From DASZKW01 sp035552775 (GTDB lineage Bacteria; Actinomycetota; Acidimicrobiia; Acidimicrobiales; Palsa-688): a DNA stretch of 28,480 bases. The stretch covers positions 1 to 28,480 of the forward strand of contig DASZKW010000118.1 in the NCBI GenBank assembly GCA_035552775.1. The letters are read 5' to 3'. The position numbers and the translations under genes were made by a program. The number at the start of each line of letters is the position of its first letter. Positions within the stretch are counted from its first letter, which is position 1. The notes below the pieces were generated by a model that searched no databases, was not told the DNA's origin, and saw only the letters and a program-made list of their open reading frames with translations. This document shows, piece by piece, positions 24,852 to 28,480 of this stretch.

Positions 24852-24857
24852 TAGTCT
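24852..24857 (+). promoter_or_regulatory. Candidate -10 element of the DUF433 gene (leaderless)
   Basis: TAGTCT ends 7 nt before the GTG at 24865, with no ribosome binding site between. Confidence 0.4.
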
Positions 24858-24864
24858 CCCTGGC

Positions 24865-25536
24865 GTGGGTGCGATCCTCCAAGATGTACGCGGCTACTAC
24901 TTGGCCCACGAGGCCGGCTGGCTGGCAGGCGTCTCGGGGGATCGGATCGGCCAGTGGGCGCGGCGCGGATACATCAAGTCATCCGTGTCCTCCAAGGTCC
25001 CTCGGATTTACAGCTACCAAGACGTTGCTGAAGCGATGGTGGTACACGAGCTTCTCGATCGCGGAGTGCCACTGCAGAAGATCAAGAGGGCGATCACGAT
25101 CCTCCGGTCCGACTACGGCGACTGGCCTCTAACACACGCTCCGATCGTGACCGCCGAGACCCACCTGACCACCGGCCGAGTCGGCGCCGCCCTGGCGCTC
25201 GAGCGCCACGAGGGTGATCTCACGGACCTCGACCGAGATCCCCTCCAAGGCGTCCTCGAGGTTGGCGACCTTCGACGTATAGCCGACCACCTTCGCCGGG
25301 GTGGCTGGGTAGTACGGCACCTGCCGAACCTGCGCTACATCGAGGTTGATCCCGACCGCATCAGCGGCCGACCCGCCGTCAAGGGCACACGAGTGCCCGC
25401 CGAGCTGGTCGCTCATCTGGCGCGAACCCGGGACGGGCGCCAGACGCTCAAGCGGGACTACGACATCTCGGCGAAGCAGATGGTTGACGCTCAACGGTGG
25501 TGGGAAGCCGTCGAGGACTTCGCCGCAGCCGCCTGA
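24865..25536 (+). CDS. MerR-like HTH and DUF433 protein, probable antitoxin
   Basis: 223 residues from the GTG at 24865; the upstream frame is not protein-like. Residues 10-75 form a MerR-like helix-turn-helix (WLAGVSGDRIGQWARRGYI...YSYQDVAEAMVVHELL). The C-terminal part (about 160-215) is a DUF433 helix-turn-helix, with DPDRISGRPAVKGTRVPAELV as the family's signature. DUF433 proteins commonly act as antitoxins next to DUF5615 PIN-like toxins, as here, where the partner begins 3 nt after the stop. The extra N-terminal domain suggests that this protein binds its own promoter. It lies 149 nt after the relaxase gene and is probably cargo or a maintenance module of the element. Confidence 0.82.
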   Translation: MGAILQDVRGYYLAHEAGWLAGVSGDRIGQWARRGYIKSSVSSKVPRIYSYQDVAEAMVVHELLDRGVPLQKIKRAITILRSDYGDWPLTHAPIVTAETHLTTGRVGAALALERHEGDLTDLDRDPLQGVLEVGDLRRIADHLRRGGWVVRHLPNLRYIEVDPDRISGRPAVKGTRVPAELVAHLARTRDGRQTLKRDYDISAKQMVDAQRWWEAVEDFAAAA

Positions 25537-25539
25537 GAT

Positions 25540-25947
25540 GTGGCTACGCCTGCGACGCTTGTCATCGATGCCAGCCTGAACAAGCGCATCGCCACAGAAC
25601 TGAAACGCCGCGGGCGGGACGCGATAGCCCTCTCAGAGCTCCAACTCCGGCACGCCAAAGACCCAGAACTCCTCCGAGCTCTCGCCGAGCACTATGCCGA
25701 GCGACCGTGGGTACTGGTGACCGCAGACGACAACCTGCCCGCCGCTCATGCCGACGTGGTGGCTGAGGTGAATGCCACGATCGCCACCATCGATCCAAGA
25801 CGGTCCGCCCCTTACGCCGACGACGAAGACGCCTGGGGCCGAGAGGTCGCGCACCGCTGGGCGCACATGATGGAACGCCAACCGACGGGCTCCGTGCGGC
25901 GGTATTCGGACCGGGGCGGGCGCAAGTGGGCACCACGCCGGCGGTAG
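25540..25947 (+). CDS. PIN-like DUF5615-type protein, probable toxin
   Basis: 135 residues from the GTG at 25540. The start LVIDASLNKRIATELKRRGRDAI and the later WVLVTADDNLP are the two acidic strands of the DUF5615/Mut7-C PIN-like fold, with likely metal ligands at D10 and the DD pair. Family members are predicted RNases in toxin-antitoxin pairs. The last 40 residues are Arg-rich and may bind nucleic acid. It is 3 nt downstream of the DUF433 gene and must be co-transcribed. Toxicity is inferred from the pairing only. Confidence 0.78.
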   Translation: MATPATLVIDASLNKRIATELKRRGRDAIALSELQLRHAKDPELLRALAEHYAERPWVLVTADDNLPAAHADVVAEVNATIATIDPRRSAPYADDEDAWGREVAHRWAHMMERQPTGSVRRYSDRGGRKWAPRRR

Positions 25948-26093
25948 GAAGTGGTGTGTTCGGGTTTTTTCGGGGCTCGCGGCCATTCCAGACCGACTGC
26001 ACCGGGCGTGCGCGGCAGGGTCCAACCCGGCTGAAACAGACGTTATGAAGCTAGCCGCCGCTCCCGAGCCCGCCGTTAGCGGCCGGCTGGCGA
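25948..26093. other. Short convergent gap, possible right end of the mobile element
   Basis: 146 nt between the toxin-like gene and the HAAS-like gene. It contains CGGGTTTTTTCGGGG at 25963-25977, which resembles the GGGTTTTTCG at 19344-19353 near glnA. The match is only about 10 bases with one T missing, too weak to call an attachment site. Confidence 0.3.
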
Positions 26094-27089
26094 TCAGCGT
26101 GCTATTGACACTCGCGCGGTAGTTCGTTGAATGGACCGGATGGCCACGATCAGGGTGGCGGTCATCATGACCAGCCCGACTTGGTCGACGGCACCGGGCT
26201 GGAAGAGGTGACCTGGTCCAGGTCCGCCGTCAACGAGCCACGTGAGAGTTCCGAACAGAAAGAGTCCCAACCCGGCTATCGCCACGTGGGCGAGGTGGAC
26301 CATGTAGCGCAGAAGCCGGGCGGACAGGTCGAGCTGTCGGACGGTCTTGGTCCCTCCAACAACAGACAGGATCAGGGCTATGGGGCTGATGGCCATCCAG
26401 GCCATCTCGCTGGCAGGGAGGCCCAGCAGGATGGTGGGGTGGAGCCAGTAGGCCGACACGGAGAGGGTCGAGGCCCACAGGAACGCGGCCGGACCGCCGG
26501 GGCCTGTTGACTGCTGCGACCATGGGTGGCTGCCGGTGACTGACCATCCGTTGTGAAAGGCGAGGCTGCCCACGATCAAAATCGCTGTTCCGGCCATGAA
26601 CATCAGGGCCGACACTCGCAGCCCCGAGCTTGACGGGCGGGCGGCTGCTCGGGTGGCGGTCCAGGCGATGGGGATCGAGCCAGCCGCTGCGGCGGCGACG
26701 CTGATGACCACGGCGATGGTCATGATGATGATCGCGGTATGGGTAGCGGTGGTGGCCGGGGCGGCCCACCTCTGGGCGATGGTCAGATGGGACCAGATTG
26801 AGAGGGCGAAGGTCAGAAAGATGGTGAGGGCGTAACCAAGGGTGGCCATACTTCGCCGGGGCTGATCTGATGGGTCTAAGGTGGTGCCGGAAAGGCCGAG
26901 CGCTGCTAGGCGGGCCATGATCGCTCCGAAGGCCACGTCGAGGGTGCGGGCCCAAGATCGAGGCCGGTCGGCGATTTGCGCTGCGAGCAGTTCGCTGAAC
27001 TCGTCTCCGTAACGGTTTCGCCACTCGGCGGGGTACCAGCGCACGAGCCTTGCGGCTCGCGTCCAAGCGTCGGGCGAGAACTCACTCAT
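26094..27089 (-). CDS. HAAS-like polytopic membrane protein linked to PadR
   Basis: 331 residues. The N-terminus (VRWYPAEWRNRYGDEFSELLAAQ) is the short signature of HAAS-type proteins encoded beside PadR regulators. About seven or eight hydrophobic segments follow, for example around TLGYALTIFLTFALSIW, TAIIIMTIAVVISVAAAAAG and WMAISPIALILSVVGG. The ATG overlaps the padR stop as ATGA. In related loci such proteins are thought to act with or be controlled by PadR, but their biochemical role is not established. GC content looks a little lower than in the left half of the window. Confidence 0.75.
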   Translation of the reverse strand: MSEFSPDAWTRAARLVRWYPAEWRNRYGDEFSELLAAQIADRPRSWARTLDVAFGAIMARLAALGLSGTTLDPSDQPRRSMATLGYALTIFLTFALSIWSHLTIAQRWAAPATTATHTAIIIMTIAVVISVAAAAAGSIPIAWTATRAAARPSSSGLRVSALMFMAGTAILIVGSLAFHNGWSVTGSHPWSQQSTGPGGPAAFLWASTLSVSAYWLHPTILLGLPASEMAWMAISPIALILSVVGGTKTVRQLDLSARLLRYMVHLAHVAIAGLGLFLFGTLTWLVDGGPGPGHLFQPGAVDQVGLVMMTATLIVAIRSIQRTTARVSIAR

Positions 27090-27463
27090 GTGCTGGCCCA
27101 GCTTCCGGCCAAGCGCCGTAAGCCGACATCTGCCACTCGGCGCTGCGCCGCGAGGTGATCTCGAAGGGCGGTCGCGCCGGCCGCCGTCAGCCGGTAAGGG
27201 CGGCGACGATCTTCTGCCTCTAGCGCTTCGATCAGACCTTGCCCCTCTAGGCGGACGAGCGCCTCGTAGAGGGTGCCGGGCGCCAGGCGCACCCCGGCGA
27301 ACGTTTCGATGTCCTTGGTCAGGGCGTAACCGTGTTTGGGGCCCTCGGCGAGGCTCGAGAGGATTAGCGTGGCTGGCCCCGCGTAACGCCCGAACCCTCC
27401 CAGCTCGCCGGATCGGTCCGGCTGCCGTTCGGCCGGGGCAGCTCGTTTGGGCACAATCGTCAT
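27086..27463 (-). CDS. PadR-family transcriptional repressor
   Basis: 125 residues from the ATG at 27463. The winged helix spans about 28-105 with LILSSLAEGPKHGYALTKDI, LAPGTLYEALVRLEGQGLIE and RRPYRLTAAGATAL, a close match to PadR subfamily-1 proteins. An Arg-rich C-terminal helix may mediate dimer contacts. A longer frame upstream exists but is a shadow of the membrane-protein gene. The start overlaps that gene's stop (ATGA) and its own stop overlaps the HAAS-like gene, so the three are translationally coupled. The inducer is unknown. Confidence 0.92.
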   Translation of the reverse strand: MTIVPKRAAPAERQPDRSGELGGFGRYAGPATLILSSLAEGPKHGYALTKDIETFAGVRLAPGTLYEALVRLEGQGLIEALEAEDRRRPYRLTAAGATALRDHLAAQRRVADVGLRRLAGSWAST

Positions 27464-28480
27464 TCTATTCCGTCCGCCGATCCACCGGCGACCGGAACAA
27501 CCAATGCTGGAACAAGGTACGGAACTCGTGCCGCCAAGAACGCTCTGGCCGACGAGTCCCGCAGCCGCCACAGGGAGCCGTCGATGACGAAGTGGGTCAT
27601 CAGTACTCCCACATACGCACCGAAGAGGAGACGAAGCGGCCCTGGTGAGCTGTGCAAGTGTGACGACCAGCTCAGCAGCGCGCCAGCCAACAGGGCCGCG
27701 TTCAGGGCCAACCCCACCCGTACGACCGGGCGAGACTTCGAACTGGGGCCGGCCAGCACCAACCCGACCAATACCAGGTACTGAAAGCCGTGGGCGATGG
27801 TCATGCCGCTCACCGCGGCATAGGGCGACTCGAACAGGAACATCGGTGTCCAGAACAGCAGCGAAAGCACGTACACGACGCTGAACGCGGCCGGCCGATC
27901 CAGGCCCGGCCGGCTGGCCAGAAGGGCCACGCCACAGCAGGTGGAAGCAACCAGGAGCACCTCGGCCAAGACCCACATCGACTCAAGCGGGCGATAGACA
28001 TGCAGGCCGAGCAGGCGGGGATGGGCGACCAGGCCAATGATCCCTGCCTCTCCCGCAGAACTGATGGTCCACCGTTCACTCCTCGTCAGCGCCGCTACCC
28101 GGTGAGAGGCGGTGGCGAGCGACACCATCCCCAGGTTCTGTTTCTGGTAGTGCCAGAACTGCCAGGCAAAGATCGCCAAGAGAAGCAACGCCATCCCCGA
28201 CGGAGACACCACTGCAGATACCAGCGCCGACAACAGGATCAAGCCGGACGGAACCCATCGGGAGCGCCACAGGTTGCGACGAGCGACTGCAACTACCTCT
28301 GGCAACACGAACAAGCAGCCCGTAGCGGCCACATGCACAGACGTCCCCACGAACAGCAACCATCCCAAAGCACCTGCCGTCGACGAGGCAATCGGCGAGG
28401 ACCTCGATACCGCCGGCGCCAACACCACCCCGATGGCCAGTCCTCCAGACGTGACGAGAACAATCCCCCACGCCCACAAC
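27460..28480 (-). CDS. Polytopic membrane protein of unknown function (cut by right edge)
   Basis: At least 339 residues, open at the window edge, so the true start may be outside. About nine hydrophobic helices are seen. Conserved-looking His motifs sit at or near membrane faces: FWHYQKQNLGMV (about 128-139), AHGFQYLVLV and THFVIDGSLWRLRD near the end. This HY...Q, H..QY, HF.ID..LWR pattern suggests a metal- or haem-handling membrane enzyme, but I do not recognise a named family and make no functional claim. It is first in the coupled membrane protein-padR-HAAS operon within the window. Confidence 0.65.
   Translation of the reverse strand, partial: LWAWGIVLVTSGGLAIGVVLAPAVSRSSPIASSTAGALGWLLFVGTSVHVAATGCLFVLPEVVAVARRNLWRSRWVPSGLILLSALVSAVVSPSGMALLLLAIFAWQFWHYQKQNLGMVSLATASHRVAALTRSERWTISSAGEAGIIGLVAHPRLLGLHVYRPLESMWVLAEVLLVASTCCGVALLASRPGLDRPAAFSVVYVLSLLFWTPMFLFESPYAAVSGMTIAHGFQYLVLVGLVLAGPSSKSRPVVRVGLALNAALLAGALLSWSSHLHSSPGPLRLLFGAYVGVLMTHFVIDGSLWRLRDSSARAFLAARVPYLVPALVVPVAGGSADGIE

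Noticed and set aside
19344..25977. GGGTTTTTCG near glnA and GGGTTTTTTCG near 25965 as attL/attR direct repeats
   Set aside because: Only about ten bases match, with one length difference; this is expected by chance in such a span. Comparison with an empty site is needed.
27464..27976. N-terminal extension of the PadR frame
   Set aside because: It lies opposite in phase to the membrane-protein gene on the same strand and has no family motifs. The ATG at 27463, with its ATGA overlap, fits the PadR domain start.

Overview
The window is GC-rich DNA (about 70% by eye) with GTG/TTG starts, many 4-nt ATGA gene overlaps, a WhiB regulator, a GlnR-type nitrogen regulator and paired type I glutamine synthetases. 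This fits an actinobacterium. Several protein variants suggest a deep-branching lineage such as Acidimicrobiia, but that placement is inference. No rRNA, CRISPR array or convincing tRNA gene was found.

Left part (1-12.2 kb). An ArsA/Get3-like ATPase runs off the left edge and is divergent from whiB. A minus-strand block follows: ftsH, then selA and selB for selenocysteine insertion. A perfect 22-bp hairpin sits just before the selA start. Next come a Rieske ferredoxin and a class A penicillin-binding protein (both plus strand), then a membrane-anchored trypsin-fold protein without its catalytic His and Ser and an Mrp/ApbC Fe-S carrier ATPase (both minus). This stretch is rich in short tandem repeats. 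Some put low-complexity insertions inside conserved proteins (SelA tail, SelB loop, PBP tail, ArsA-like). Others duplicate the stop codon (whiB, selB, PBP).

Middle part (12.4-19.3 kb). A SufR-like regulator, an A-type Fe-S carrier, an unusually compact [2Fe-2S]-molybdopterin oxidoreductase fusion and a RidA deaminase lie in one direction. Facing them is a nitrogen module: glnA (alpha type) followed by a GlnR-like regulator on the minus strand, and a divergent glnA (beta type, with the adenylylation tyrosine). The glnA-glnA intergenic region carries half-sites resembling GlnR boxes.

Right part (19.4-28.5 kb). A small integrated mobilizable element seems to start right after glnA: tyrosine integrase, excisionase, XRE regulator and a divergent MobF relaxase-helicase. 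It is followed by a MerR/DUF433 protein paired with a PIN-like DUF5615-type protein, a likely toxin-antitoxin pair. No FtsK/TraB translocase or replication gene is visible, so the element would depend on another for transfer. Beyond it is a minus-strand operon coupled by ATGA overlaps: an unrecognised polytopic membrane protein (cut by the right edge), a PadR repressor and a HAAS-like membrane protein.
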